Origin: Gnetum montanum
Lineage: Eukaryota > Streptophyta > Gnetopsida > Gnetales > Gnetaceae
Reading direction: 5' to 3'
Length of the DNA: 64,000 bases
Assembly: GCA_015680685.1 (NCBI GenBank)
Contig: MNCI01008335.1
Coordinates: forward strand, 808,233-872,232
Shown here: positions 11,292-22,320 of the stretch, piece after piece
How positions within the stretch are numbered: the stretch's first letter is position 1
Layout: every line of letters starts with the position of its first letter
Translations under genes and position numbers: made by a program
Notes under the pieces: generated by a model
Databases searched by the model: none
Seen by the model: the letters and a program-made list of their open reading frames with translations, nothing else
Told to the model about the DNA's origin: nothing

Positions 11292-12940
11292 GGCTTGGAC
11301 TGGTTCCATCTTTAGCTGCAAGTCTTTCGCCATGGCTGGAACCATGTAATTGTGATTGGCTCCATTATCAATAAGGGCACTTATCTAACTTGAGCTCACA
11401 ATGATTGGGGCTAATTGAACCTGATGTAAATTATCAGGATTAGTACTCTGGGAGTTTCCAGCTCCTGACCTCTGCATAACCATGTTAGACAACTCCATCA
11501 TAACCGCTAGCCTTCGTTGTTCCCTCGATGTGCTTCCATCTATAATCTGAGGGCATGGGTCAGGGTGATAATCGAGTGCCATCAGTTGTTTCCTTGGAGC
11601 CGGCCCTTGCTTATTCTCAATCCTTCCTAAACTCAGGGGACAATTTCTTGCCAGGTGGTTTCCTCGACATAAGAAGCACTAAATTGGCCCCTTAAAGGTG
11701 CCTCCCATAAATTGTTTCTTCTTGGCCCCAGGTTGCCACTTGCTCTCTGTATCCTTATGTTTTTGTTGAGAGCCTTGGTTTCTTGGAGGACCACCCATCG
11801 GACGACTGCCTTACTGAACCGATTTGAATATATTTCCACTTTTGATGGAACCTGTATCTGTTCTCTAAGAGTGGGAGGGTGTGGCATGCTTTTCTTTCCC
11901 AAGCTTACCCTTATCTGGCTTCGTTGCCTTGAAGTCTAGAAAAGTGCCAGCAGCCACAATAGCCTCCATGAGGGAGTCAATGCCTCTTTGACGCAACTCC
12001 ATCTGCGCCCATAGCTATAACCCATTTACAAACTTGAAAAAACGATCCCAATCTCCCATATCAGGAATTAGCAACATGAGTTCTTGGAAGCTATTGATAT
12101 AATCTTCAAGATTTCCTGAATGTTTTAGGGTTTCCAGCTTGGTTCTAGCTACCCATTCAGAGTTCCCAAGATGGAACTATTTGATTAGTGCTACCTTAAA
12201 TCTATCCCACGTCTCGATCTTTTCTGTAGCAGTGCCCTTTTCTTGGGCATGAAATAGGCTAAGCCACCATAGCTTAGCACTTCCTATGAGAAACTAAGAT
12301 GCTGTGAAGACTTTTTGGGCTGCAGGAACACCCTGGTATTCAAGTACATCTTTGCATCATGGAGGAAGGCATCAATTTTAGCATCATTTCTCTTGCCATC
12401 GTAAGAACTCGGTTCTCTAGCTTTGATACGGGCCCTCGCTACTGGCTCGTCTGCCAAGCATCCTGCTAAGGAGGATTTCAGGATGACATTTTCAATTTTC
12501 AAATCAAATAGTTCTTGATTTACCCCCACCAGGGCATCCTCTAGAACTTTCCCCCGACCAACTAGGTCCTCAACCAAAGATGCTTTTGTTTATGCCTCTT
12601 CCAAGGATCTGAATAAATCCTTGTAGAGGTTGATCATGTGATCCAGACGACCTTCCAAGATCGAAGCCTTAGCCTTTGCTACTTTCACCCTGTCCTTGGA
12701 AAGAAGATTCATCTTTTCTTGTGGCAAGTCAACACCTTTAAGGATGTGATGGATCGCATCCGCGTTTTTTGGACCAAGATAGGCTAAGGCCTCATCAATT
12801 TCCTTAACATGATCCCATAACGTTTAAAACTTAGTCTTATCTTAACCAAGTTCTATCTCAACCTCAATTTTTGGGTTTGCTTAAACATCAGCCATGTCAC
12901 TTGGTCCACTAGGCTCCTTGTTGCCTAAGAGAGAGCTTTA
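11292..12940 (-). pseudogene. gag: gag and protease of chromovirus B
   Basis: The protease site at about 11340-11385 reads ALIDNGANHNYM, with D-N-G replacing the usual D-T-G. The zinc knuckle at about 11640-11685 reads CFLCRGNHLARNCP (CX2CX3HX4C), a spacing seen in plant Ty3 gag; it lies out of frame with its flanks. Upstream, 12284-12577 carries PSSYDGKRNDAKIDAFLHDA, the capsid start common to chromoviruses, preceded by a predicted coiled coil. Stops and frame changes are frequent. The likely start is near 12940, soon after the primer site. Confidence 0.75.
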
Positions 12941-13059
12941 GCACAAGGCCACCCTCAAAGGGAGAGTGGCTAACAGAAGTTGAAAATGGAAACCTCATAA
13001 ACCACAAACCTTCTCACCCCTTTAGCGTGAAAGTTTTACTGATAACTAAAACTGTGAGG

Positions 13060-13072
13060 CTCTAATACCATC
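13060..13072 (-). promoter_or_regulatory. Primer-binding site of chromovirus B (initiator tRNA-Met)
   Basis: The sense strand reads TGGTATTAGAGCC just inside the 5' LTR, one mismatch from TGGTATCAGAGCC, the complement of the initiator tRNA-Met 3' end. Confidence 0.8.
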
Positions 13073-13557
13073 TATAACAACGTTGTCCCTGGATACGTTG
13101 TTCGGCACCCCAAGAGTTTCCCAAGCACCCCAAGAGTTTCCCAAGTAGATTCTAATTCAGGACAAAACTCAAGAAGAATATGCCTTAGCAATCAACAATC
13201 TTAAAACACATGCCAACAAACAATGTGTTAGTGTTAGCATGTCTCCCGACCGGTGTTTCATATTCAATATTCGCGATACGCTAACAAGCTAGATAGCACT
13301 CCCTTACTCCACTCACGTGGACGCCATAGGGACTACCAGCTAAACCCTTCAAATTCATCACCGTGCGTTGGTAGTTGGTGTCGTGCTCCAAGAAGCGCAC
13401 ACAACTTCCCATAACATGTCCCATGATACACCTGGTAAAAACACCCCAACGTAGAGTTGAACTATGCAACCCTCTTAGCCAAGGTCCTACTGAGTGGGGT
13501 AATGAAGTAACCGTGGGGAGGTAGCAGGCCACCACCAACCCTGCTACCTCTTTAACA
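13073..13557 (-). repeat. 5' LTR of chromovirus B
   Basis: 485 bp, about 77 bp shorter than its partner because of an internal deletion near 13510. It also carries a 20-bp tandem duplication (CACCCCAAGAGTTTCCCAAG, 13107-13146) that the other LTR lacks. The plus-strand right end is TTTAACA, followed by the target duplication. Confidence 0.9.
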
Positions 13558-13562
13558 ATACT

Positions 13563-13875
13563 ACTGTGCAGCTGTAAAAGGTGTGTACTTTCGTTTCTGT
13601 TGGAACTGCTGAATATAATCTAACTATGAACCATGAAAGGAAGAGTAATCGTTTCCCTGTAGCTAACTGAAAAGGGAAAGCTTAAGAAGTCTTTAACAGC
13701 CGTGTTGGACATTAAAAATCTCTGAACAATGTATTGTTGGTGTCTGATTTCTACCGTGAATTCTGGTGCAGTTTCTTGCCGACAATCCTTGGAATTCTGT
13801 AGGAATCATACGGAGTTCTCTGTCTTTATCTGCCTTGGCTGGAACAGGACAACTAAAAATCCCAACTGCTGAGAT
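13563..13875 (+). promoter_or_regulatory. Upstream region of the TIR exon
   Basis: 313 bp of apparently single-copy DNA between chromovirus B and the start codon. I see no clear TATA box at a safe distance and no other gene. The 5' UTR and any remaining promoter must lie here, unless the promoter was displaced to the left of the retroelement. Confidence 0.4.
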
Positions 13876-14439
13876 ATGGAAGAGAAAACATCATTGAAGA
13901 AAAGCTCGACAGAAGTAGAAGAAGAGGATGCAGGCATCGAACTCCCGGCCACAAAACTGAGGCCTTCCTCCGAACCAGATCCAGATCCAGGCGTTGGGTT
14001 TGATGTGTTCATTAATCACAGAGGTCCTGATACAAAGCACACCTTGGCGTATCACATGGACGATCTATTGCAGGACAGAGGAGTTGGAGGCGTTTCTGGA
14101 CAAGGAAGAGTTGCAGACTGGGGAGAGATTTTCAAAAGCAATTGAGAAAGCCATTGACTGTTGCAAAGTGCATGTGTGCATTCTTTCCAGTGGATATGCA
14201 GAGTCTGCGTGGTGCCTCACAGAATTGGAGATGATGCTGCACAGATACGAGAAGGGTGCTTCTGTCCTGATTCCCATCTTCTATGATATCAAACCGTCGG
14301 ATGTTCGACATTTGCAAGGAGCTTTTGGGCAGGGCTTTCAAAAGCTCATAGAACAACACAAATACTCCGGCCAAGTCATCCACAAATGGAGAAGTGCTCT
14401 GTGCAAGATCTCCCAAATAACTGGATACGAGGGCAAAGG
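13876..14439 (+). pseudogene. TIR-domain exon of a TNL-type immune receptor gene, frameshifted
   Basis: The start at 13876 opens a Ser/Glu-rich leader of about 40 residues, then FDVFINHRGPDTKHTLAYH (TIR box 1). After LLQDRG the frame shifts: one surplus base near 14081-14087 moves the rest to another frame, LEAFLDKEELQTGERFSKAI, then YAESAWCLTELEMML and IPIFYDIKPSDVRHLQGAFG. The Glu of CLTEL (14222-14224) aligns with the catalytic residue of TIR NADases. The exon ends at a strong donor, GG|GTAAGT (14440), the usual place for the first TNL intron. TIR domains signal in plant immunity, normally fused to NB-ARC and LRR; neither is found downstream here. The FINHRGPD form is frequent in conifers. 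Either a decayed gene, an allele with one indel, or an assembly error. Confidence 0.85.
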
Positions 14440-14480
14440 GTAAGTAAAGTTAAGTGGAAATTGGAAATTTTTATCAAGTT

Positions 14481-14615
14481 CATGTTAAAGCATTAACATT
14501 TTGTGTTTATTAGGGTTTGTTTCAGTTGATTTTGATGTTTTTGTCTTCATGGTTAAAGCATTACCATTTTGTGTCTTTTTGGGTTTGTTTCAGTTGATTT
14601 TGATATTTTTGTTTT
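14481..14615 (+). repeat. Tandem duplication, 2 x about 67 bp
   Basis: Units 14481-14547 and 14548-14615 are near-identical. Each contains a polypyrimidine stretch ending TTTGTTTCAG, so the duplication doubled a possible splice acceptor within 200 bp of the TIR exon donor. Confidence 0.85.
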
Positions 14616-15136
14616 AATCATGAAAGTTGCTTTTAAGATGATCAAAAGACAAGGACTCCAAATTTGGCTATGGGCTTTATATAGATAGTAACGATGCTTG
14701 GGTTTAAGCGTACTTCGTTGAGTATCATTTCGGGTAGCAAAACTTGTTCCGTGTTTGATTGGGGTAAAAACATAATTACGTTAGCGTTTTAAAATTCAAT
14801 GTTGCATGACTTGTATTTAATCAAAAAATATAATGCGCTAAAGTTTTAAGATAGCTTTCCTTCATAATCCTTCGAAGTTGGTTCTGTTATCTTACGTTGG
14901 CTCTGTTCATAGAATAAGTAGCTTAGCTCTATGCATCCCCAGATCTCATTGTTGTTCAGGTCAAAAAAAAATAATTAATCCATAGTTTACTACTTTCACA
15001 TAGTTAGTATTAATGCTTGGTTCAAAGTTTAAATTTCAGATATCCCAGGACCTCTTCAAGTCAAGTGATAAAAAATTAATGCATAGTTTACAACTCTCAC
15101 GATGATGAGTTGACATTCCTTTTAATGGCCGTGGCT

Positions 15137-15188
15137 GTGATTAAGGATTCAATTAAAACTATGTGATTAAGGATTGAATTAAAACTAT
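15137..15188 (+). repeat. Tandem duplication, 2 x 26 bp
   Basis: GTGATTAAGGATTCAATTAA and its continuation occur twice in tandem with a single base difference. Confidence 0.85.
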
Positions 15189-16634
15189 GTATTATTGGAT
15201 ATTTTGGTTGGGGTAGCCACCATGAACGGAAATTCTGGACATGCACAAGATAAGTTTTTCTTCTAGAAAACGTTTTAGAAATTATTCAAATATCAAAAGA
15301 GTTAACACTTCATCTTGTCTTGGGGTTACTGTACTTGGCACTTACAAATATCAACAATTTAGAAACATATAAAATATATGAATCACTTGACTTCTTATTC
15401 TTATTTAGTTTATGGATGTATATGGTAGGTAATTAATAAATATATATCTCTATTTATAATTCATAGATTGATGTTTTTTTGCATGCATAGTTTTCTAAGT
15501 CCACAATAAATCACCAATTTCAGGATTAATCATGGGGTCAGAAATTTTGCCAACCCTAGTTGAGTCAACATCACTTTTATAATAAACCTTATTTTTAGAA
15601 AGAAATAGGTATCATTTTTGCCACTTTTAAATATAACTTGGCCTAACTTGCAGATTTATGGTGATTCATAAAACATGCCGATTCACCATACTTCCAGATT
15701 ATTTAAACATTGTTTGCATGTTAAATGCTTAAAACCAAAGATTTTATTTGTCCACCCATGAATCCTATCCCCTAACCCTCCTAGACCCGACTTGATAGCC
15801 TTGGGGAATGAGTCACATATCGTTCCAGACCCTACATGACAGAATGAATATTGAGATTTCAGGTGATTATCCTTTTTACATTTGAGGTAGGTGATTGTCC
15901 TTTTTACGTTTAAGCTTCTCTCTATCTCTGACCTTTTGTTGTTTCATAAAGAAACATGATCCTCACATTTTAATGCGAAGAGCTTATTTGTCTATTACAT
16001 ATATAGTCAAATAGCTCATTTGAATTTTTTTTGTCTCTTACGGTTGTGTTGTAAAGAAACATGATCATCTCACTTCGAGTCATAGTAAAATATCCCGGCA
16101 AATAAATGAGACTCATGTTGTGGCTTTTGCCTAAAACAAATGCCAAACCCTTCATTGGCATTGGCAGAAATCAATGACATTAAATAATGGAGTACATGCA
16201 GAAGTATCCAAAAATGTACAAAAATAAAACTGTGATCTATTATGCTGAAAAGCTGAATTGTATGCCTCTTTTTGCTGTAAAACTGAGGTCATGATCTTGC
16301 TGCCGTAGAATTTCATAATAATTGATCTGCAAGTACAATAAAAAACAGAGAGTAATCAGTAAGACAATTTTAAAATTGTACCCAAAAAATCCACAGTTTT
16401 TGCTATTTTAGAGATCTAAAAAACAGATCAGGCAACGTAACAGACCTCAATACGGGCCAATTTGGTTGGAATAACTATTCCACCTCCTGCTGAGTAACGA
16501 AACGTCGAAGCAAAGTCCCGCAAAGAGAATAATTTGCATTGGTCCCAAGTTAAAGCAGCTAAGTTTCCAGCACAACCAAAACCATGTCCATCTTCAAGTA
16601 TTTTTATTCTCAGACCGTCTTCAGGTATAGCTTC

Positions 16635-17633
16635 TTATTCTGTTTCTATCTCGGCCACTAAGACCAGTTGTTCTGCACCAATCTCTTCAGCTTGTTCAGA
16701 TGTTATGACTCCATCATTGTTTTCTTCATCTACATCCATACCTTTCTCAGCCGTAATGTTAGTATTCTCTAATTGTTCATCAATCTTTACATTTGGTGTC
16801 TCAACAATTTTTGAAGTTTTGAGATTAAGACAGCGATAGGCTTTTGACTGACTAGAATAACCAATAAATACACCTTCTTCACAACGAACTATCAAACTTA
16901 TCAACATTACCTTGGTTTTCAATATAACACTTACTGCCAAAAATTTTGAAATATTGAATATTGAATATTTGCTATTTTATCATACCACTGGTAGGGATTC
17001 TTACCATTATCAGTTCTTAGCAAATACCTGTTGATGATGTATACTGCTGTCTTGGCTGCCTGATTCCATAGATATTTCTGTGCATTCTTTTCCTTCATTA
17101 TGGATCTAAGCATCTCAGGTATAGTTCTATTTTTGTACTTTGCAACATCATTTTGCTCAGGTGTTCTTGTAGCTGAGAATTGTCTCCTAACAGCCAGATT
17201 TCTGCAAAGCTCATAAAATTCATTTGAGGTGAACTCATCTCCATTATTAGTTCTAATAGTTTTTATTTTTAGCTCTGTTTCAGTTTCAACCATATTTCTA
17301 AATGTTATAAAACACTTAAAAACATCTGACATTTTCTCAATACATGTTAGCCAAAGACATCCTAGTATAATTATATATAATAAGGAAAAAATATTTACTG
17401 TTGTTAAAACCAGCTACATCAAAAGCGTTGCACACATCCACATGCAGTAATTTTAACTTATTCTTGCAAGAAAAGTTTGTTGGTTTAAAAACAGCTCTGG
17501 TTTGTTTACCTTGTTGACATGAAGAACATACCTCTTCCAAATGATTTACATGTAGCATACTTCTAACACTTTGAGCTTTGATTAGGGTTTTGATGAGCAG
17601 CAAGGAGACCCTACGCCCAACCATACAAATCAC
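16635..17633 (-). pseudogene. pol: Copia (Ty1) integrase fragment
   Basis: Three consecutive minus-strand frames cover the end of the GAG-pre-integrase domain with its zinc ligands (HLEEVCSSCQQGKQ, about 17490-17550), the catalytic core (IRTNNGDEFTSNEFYELC; RTPEQNDVAKYKNRTI) and the integrase tail (GVFIGYSSQSKAYRCLNL). The normal NGVVERKNRT block is altered at the catalytic Glu position (reads AKYKNRT). No gag, RT, RNase H or LTR of this element is present, so this is an isolated remnant of about 1 kb. Confidence 0.85.
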
Positions 17634-18240
17634 AAGTGTGCACTAGTTATTTGGTTGAATTCCATGGACTTATTTCCTAAGTTTGCCCATAGTTAAAAAC
17701 TATGACCCAAGGAGTTATATGATCATTATCTTCCTAAATCACACTTGTGTGTGCTTTGCGTAAGGTTAAGTATAAGTTAAAGTATATGATATTTGTTTTT
17801 ATTTATATTTTTATATATTTTTATCTTTGAGTCCTATGTGGAAAGATGAATATTTAACGATTAACTATTTTAACTACTTAACTATCCTAGGGGCTAACTA
17901 TCCTAACATAAATAGTTGTTCCCACTTACCGTACACATTTTGAACTAGTGCCAATATTGCTTACCAAGTGACGATTACTAGGCAAACTAAATGGGCATTG
18001 CTAGGATTACCAAGCATTATACATTATGCTCAAAGTGGTCGTACTTATGTTATTATGGTTAAATGCATTAATACGTGTGATGCTTTAAGAATGATGCAAA
18101 ATAGAAGTTTTCACAACTATTTTTACAGTTATTATAGAATGTACCAATTAGTTCACATAAATAGCTTGCATAGTAAATAATCCTTGTCTAATAAGAAGAA
18201 TTTTAACTCATAAATAAAAAATAATATTGACGAGTAGCTT
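17634..18240 (-). repeat. Decayed LTR of the A/C/D/E family
   Basis: Order and wording match the family LTR throughout: 'ggttgaattccatggact' (compare 24930-24960), 'ggttaagtataag', 'ttcccacttaccgtacacattttgaact' (compare 41525-41555), 'ttaccaagtgacgattactaggca' and 'gctcaaagtggtcgtactta'. Both ends are eroded and no target duplication remains. This is the oldest family member in the window and lies directly beside the Copia integrase fragment. Confidence 0.7.
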
Positions 18241-18710
18241 AGAAATGATGATAGAGGTTCTTAATGCAGAGTTTTCCTTAATTAGTAAAGCAATGGTGAA
18301 CTAAAATATGAACTCTTATTTCTTGATGCAAAAGCCAATAGTTTGCCAAATTTGCTTCATTTGGTCTCTACGGAAGAAGTTTCACTTCCGAAGATGCTGT
18401 ATTATTTGGATGATGTACTTTATTTTTTTATTTTTGATATAATTTTATTTTTGGGGTTGAATACCTCCAATATTATGGTATTATGGGATCAAGGCATGAT
18501 ACCTATGTAATTTTAATGAAATTTATGGGTTTCATTGGTTTGACATAAAAGTAATAAAATTTCACAGAAATATTTTTTTGCCACATGTGGCATAGTTAAT
18601 TACAACCATGTACCATCTACATCATGGTTTATGGGGTTAGTGGAGTATATTTGGAGCCTATGTTTTATTTTGAGTTTATGCTTTTTATTATTTATATGGG
18701 TATAAGCATT

Positions 18711-18864
18711 GAGGTGTTAGCTTAGTGGGAAAGACTTTTGATTTGAAAACTTAAGTCATGGGTTCAATTTTGGTGGGCAATGGTGAGTTATAGAGTTCTA
18801 ATTGGACTATATATCTTGGGGTGTACCTATATTAAATTATTTTAGGATTCCAGACCCCCTCCCC
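18711..18864 (+). repeat. SINE-like element, second type, copy 1
   Basis: The head GAGGTGTTAGCTTAGTGGGA has an A-box-like core (18717-18729), and GGGTTCAATTT (18760-18770) fits a B box. The tail runs through 'gtacctatattaaattattttagg' to a C-rich end. A related copy follows at 19003-19175. The head resembles those of plant Au-type SINEs, but that comparison is from memory. Confidence 0.45.
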
Positions 18865-19002
18865 TTACAAGTTTGATTCTAATATGCCACATGTTGAGTA
18901 CATGAGCATTCTATAAAATTTGTTCAAATTGAATGGGTCCAATAAATTAATAAGGATCTAGATGTAATTTAGTTTCATATTTATATTTGGATTTTGCCTA
19001 TG

Positions 19003-19175
19003 TGAGGTGGCTTAGGTAGTTAGTTCATTATTTGATAAGGATTTGCATTGTCAATTTGAACCATACATAACGCATCATTATATTTTCTATATTTTATAAA
19101 AGTATCATGCTAGGTACATGTCTTCAAATGTACTTATATTTAAATTATTTAGGTTTCCTATTCAACCATCTTCCC
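19003..19175 (+). repeat. SINE-like element, second type, copy 2
   Basis: 'Gtgaggtggcttaggtagtt' (about 19002-19021), then 'caatttgaacc' (19052-19062), then a tail 'acttatatttaaattattta' and a C-rich end, parallel to 18711-18864 but more diverged. Confidence 0.4.
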
Positions 19176-19199
19176 CCTTCACCTTCTTAAAACTTGTGA

Positions 19200-20250
19200 T
19201 GCCTTATTCTGATAATGTTGATGCAAATAAGATGCTCCGTTTGGTCCATAATCCTAATGGGAGGCACCACATATGAAACATCATCATGAAGTTGTACTTT
19301 AGTCTAATTGATAACATGACTGTCATTGGTAACACACTTCTAAAGCATGGATACATTAAAATCATCATGCATGCTTGAAAGCTATGAAGGTAAACTTACG
19401 TGATACATCACCTTTCCTGCATGCTGAAGAATATCAAATGACCTAATGTAATGAGGATCATGCTTACTTTTCTACTTGAAACATATGAAGCCTCTCAGTT
19501 GAGAGATATGAATAAATACCTTGTCATCAATTGTGAACTCAAGAGATCTTTTTCTATGATTTACATAGCTAGCTTGATGATCATGAGCTATTTCAAGCTA
19601 TTCATGAATCTTCTTAATCTAATCTATCATGCACAAAACTATTCTTGAATTGATTTGCTATCTATCCTTCATCACATCCTAACATAAAGGATTTTTGCAT
19701 GTTCCTTCATACAGACCTCATAAGGTATCACCTTAGACTCTCTTAGCAATTGTTGTTGTAGGAAAAATCTATCAATGGTAATAGACTATTCTAGCTATTT
19801 AAAAACTGCAAGGTGCAAGATTGAAGCATGTTCTCCAAAACTTGATTGACTCTTTGAACCTGCCCATTTGTTTATATATTGTGTAACAAACTTTGATTCA
19901 ACATAGTACCCAAGATATTCATGAATGCTTTCTAAAATTGAAAAGTGGATTTGACATGACAATTGGAGACAATTTTAGCAAGAATGGTATGAAATCAAAT
20001 AATCTCAAAGATGACCAAGTGTAACATCCTAAATGTTGGTTGTTGTGTTCATATCAAGGAAATGAGCTAACTTGATCAACAAGATGAAAACTACAAGAAT
20101 GACATCCTTTTCACTGTTAGTGCAAAGTATACTCATAATGAAGTTCATACCAATCATCTTTTACTTTCACTTTGGAATAGTATGAGGGTACAAGTAGCCA
20201 CTTGATTGCTAATGCTCAAGATTAAGCTACTAGTAGATTAAGCACCTTAC
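19200..20250 (-). pseudogene. pol: Ancient Ty3 (chromovirus-like) integrase
   Basis: No open frame survives, but minus-strand translation across frames gives the order expected for plant Ty3 integrase. It begins near 20210 with a GYLYPHTIPK-like stretch (the usual 'GLLQPLPIP' linker), then an ILVVFILLIKLAHFL block near 20060-20110. ILAKIVSNCHVK, NGQVQRVNQVLENMLQS and a 'SYNNN...PYEVCM' block follow. The C-terminal part extends to about 19200. It is an isolated pol remnant without LTRs. Confidence 0.75.
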
Positions 20251-20430
20251 CATGAATTTATGGACATGTTGGTCTGCTCAAAACGTTAAGTAAAATGGAG
20301 ACAAAATTTATTTGTATGGTTGTATGATTATTGTGTTTGTACGACTATGTACACAGGAAACCAAGATGAGCTAAAGAGGACAAGGTATCGCTTCCACTGA
20401 TCCTTTGCAAACTTGTCTCTAATACTAGTT

Positions 20431-21070
20431 TGTTAGGAAATGAATCAAGCAAAAAAAACAAGAACATGAAAAACAAGCACACATAGAACACACAAAATTT
20501 TTGTAGTTTAGCAAGATCACCTCTCATTCATAGCCGCGCTAGAGTTTCATTATACATTTTGAAGATTACAATTACAAGAGAGTTTCAAAATGTTACATAT
20601 ATATGCATCAAGAAACCGTCTATAACCGAAACTGGCCCATGACCCAATAATCTAGATCAGTCACCACATGACTTCAACATTCCCTTGTTGCCCTGCAGGG
20701 TTGAGTTCCTTGAGCTTGTTGGGATCTTGTGAGATTGAGTTGTTGGTGCTGTAGTACAACACTTTAGTGTGGAGCTCAAGATTGTAAAGGTTGTAGAAGC
20801 CTGGAAATCACATTTCCAAGCTTGATGGGACCTTGTGGGGTTGAGTGATTGGTGTTGTTGTACAACACTCTAGAGCAGGGCTTGACGACTGTACAAGGTG
20901 TGGTTTCTTCAACCACATTTTGAGAGCAACAAAGTCCATAAGTGTGCTTGCGATCTACCCTTTGAGTATGAAGTACCCACATTGGGGAACCACGTAAATT
21001 TGTATGTGTGCTTTGTTTTATAAAGGTTTGATTAGTGGAACTTATTCATCCCCTCTTTCTAAGTTCTACA
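20431..21070 (+). repeat. Probable 5' LTR of a Copia element
   Basis: Starts TGTTAGGAAA and ends TTCTACA, nine bases before a primer site (21080). Copia gag follows at 21132. No second LTR is present to prove the ends, so the boundaries are inferred from the TG...CA rule and the primer site position. Confidence 0.45.
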
Positions 21071-21079
21071 ATCCACAAG

Positions 21080-21092
21080 TGGTATTGGAGCC
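21080..21092 (+). promoter_or_regulatory. Primer-binding site (initiator tRNA-Met) of the Copia fragment
   Basis: TGGTATTGGAGCC, a close match to the initiator tRNA-Met site TGGTATCAGAGCC, followed by a gag ATG 40 bp later. Confidence 0.65.
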
Positions 21093-21131
21093 TGGTACCC
21101 TTTCTTTCATCATCAACTTCTAGAGTGAACA

Positions 21132-22320
21132 ATGGAGGGAACTTCTTATGCAAAGCCATCCATGTTCAATGGATTCAACTTCACCTATTGGAAAGCTAGA
21201 ATGCATGGGTTCTTTGAATACATGGAGTTTGAAGTCTAGGAATCAATCTTGGAAGGCTACGCTCCACCCGTCAATGGCACCACTGGCATCATTAAGCCTC
21301 ACAACAAATGGTCTCAAGAGGAAAAGGATAAGTTCATGTTTGATTCAAAAGCAAACAATTGTTTATATTGTGCATTGAATAAATCTAAATTCAATATGAT
21401 AGTAGGATGTAAAACGACAAAAGAAATTTGGCAAACTTTAGAAGCTACTTATGAAGGAACCTCTATTGTTAAGTAATCAAAATTGTTAGTTTTGCAAAGT
21501 GAATATGATAAACTCAAAATGTAATAAGGTGAGAAAATCAAGGATTATTTCTTTAGAACTAATGATCTTGTTGTAGCCATTAGAGGAACAAGGAAAGACT
21601 TACGTAAAAGCAACATATCATCAAAATGATCAAAACTCTGCAACCAGAGTTTAGGCCTAAGGTCATAACCATGGAGGAAATCAAAGATTTCTTAAATTTG
21701 AGATTTGAGGAACTTCAAAGTGCTTTCATCACCTATGAAATGAATCTCATAAGCGAAGGAGCGATTCAAAAAAAAACTATTGCTTTAAAGATTGCCTCTA
21801 GGGAGAAGGTCAATGAACATGATGAGGGTAATGAAGACGAGATTACTCTTCTCAAGGAGACTACAATGATTTCTTACAAGAAGAAACAAAGGGACATCTT
21901 AGTAACAACAAAAGCCAAATTTCTTCAAAGGTAGAGAAAGAGGTAGAAAATTTTTTAATTCTTCTAATCTAGATTTTTCTTCCATAGAGTGTTGGGTTTG
22001 TGGAGGAAGAGGCCATATGGCTTTCAAATATCCTAATGATCCAAATGATAGCAAAGTTCAGCCAAAGAATAGATCCAATGATGAGGAATTGGAAAAGACC
22101 AACTTTAATACAAGTTGGGATGATGATGAGAAAAGTTAAGAAGAGGCATGCAATTCTCCTAAAGATTCTCATCTCATCTGTACGGTGTGTACTGATGAAT
22201 CTTCCTCACATATAGCTGAACAACATGGTAAGTGTGATGAGAGGTATATGGAATTTAAAGAAGAAATTTTTCTCTTGCATCATTTGATTATGAAGGCAAA
22301 AAAACTAGTGTTTTCTTAGT
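21132..22320 (+). pseudogene. gag: Copia gag (5' fragment of an element)
   Basis: Begins MEGTSYAKPSMFNGFNFTYW, the classic start of Copia gag (F.G.NY..W). An in-frame stop follows at about residue 36, then WSQEEKDKFMFDSKANNCLY and KEIWQTLEATYEGT. After further stops and shifts comes a CCHC knuckle, CWVCGGRGHMAFKYP (about 21990-22035), with the last Cys replaced by Tyr. The coding capacity ends near 22320 and pararetrovirus sequence begins near 22386, so protease, integrase, RT and the 3' LTR are missing. Confidence 0.8.

Larger units (their letters stand above)
7031..13557 (-). mobile_element. Element B: complete Ty3 chromovirus LTR retrotransposon
   Basis: Two related LTRs (7031-7592 and 13073-13557) bound gag, protease, RT, RNase H, integrase and a chromodomain in Ty3 order on the minus strand. 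The 5-bp duplication ATACT at 7026-7030 and 13558-13562 marks the insertion. The primer site matches initiator tRNA-Met and a purine tract abuts the 3' LTR. Pol carries stops and frameshifts, and the LTRs differ by substitutions, one large deletion and a small tandem duplication, so the element is old and dead. It sits 313 bp upstream of the ATG of the TIR exon at 13876. Assembly Ns fill 11000-11291. Confidence 0.95.
14440..16630 (+). other. Putative first intron or intergenic DNA after the TIR exon
   Basis: Starts with a consensus splice donor (GTAAGTAAAG). About 2.2 kb without recognisable coding sequence; it holds two short tandem duplications (14481-14615 and 15137-15188). Two possible acceptors (TTTGTTTCAG) lie inside the first duplication, but no NB-ARC P-loop or kinase-2 motif follows. 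Confidence 0.5.
18241..19199. other. Non-coding AT-rich stretch carrying two SINE-like copies
   Basis: No coding region recognised. Apart from the SINE-like repeats the sequence shows no clear relationship to other parts of the window. Confidence 0.5.

Noticed and set aside
10893-11349. Long open frames across 10893-11349 on both strands
   Set aside because: They run through the N gap and have no sequence support.
18711-18790. Possible tRNA gene
   Set aside because: A- and B-box-like motifs are present but no acceptor stem or cloverleaf can be formed; better explained as a SINE head.
20345-20982. Minus-strand frames at 20345-20527 and 20776-20982 as genes
   Set aside because: They fall in the probable Copia LTR and have no recognisable domain.
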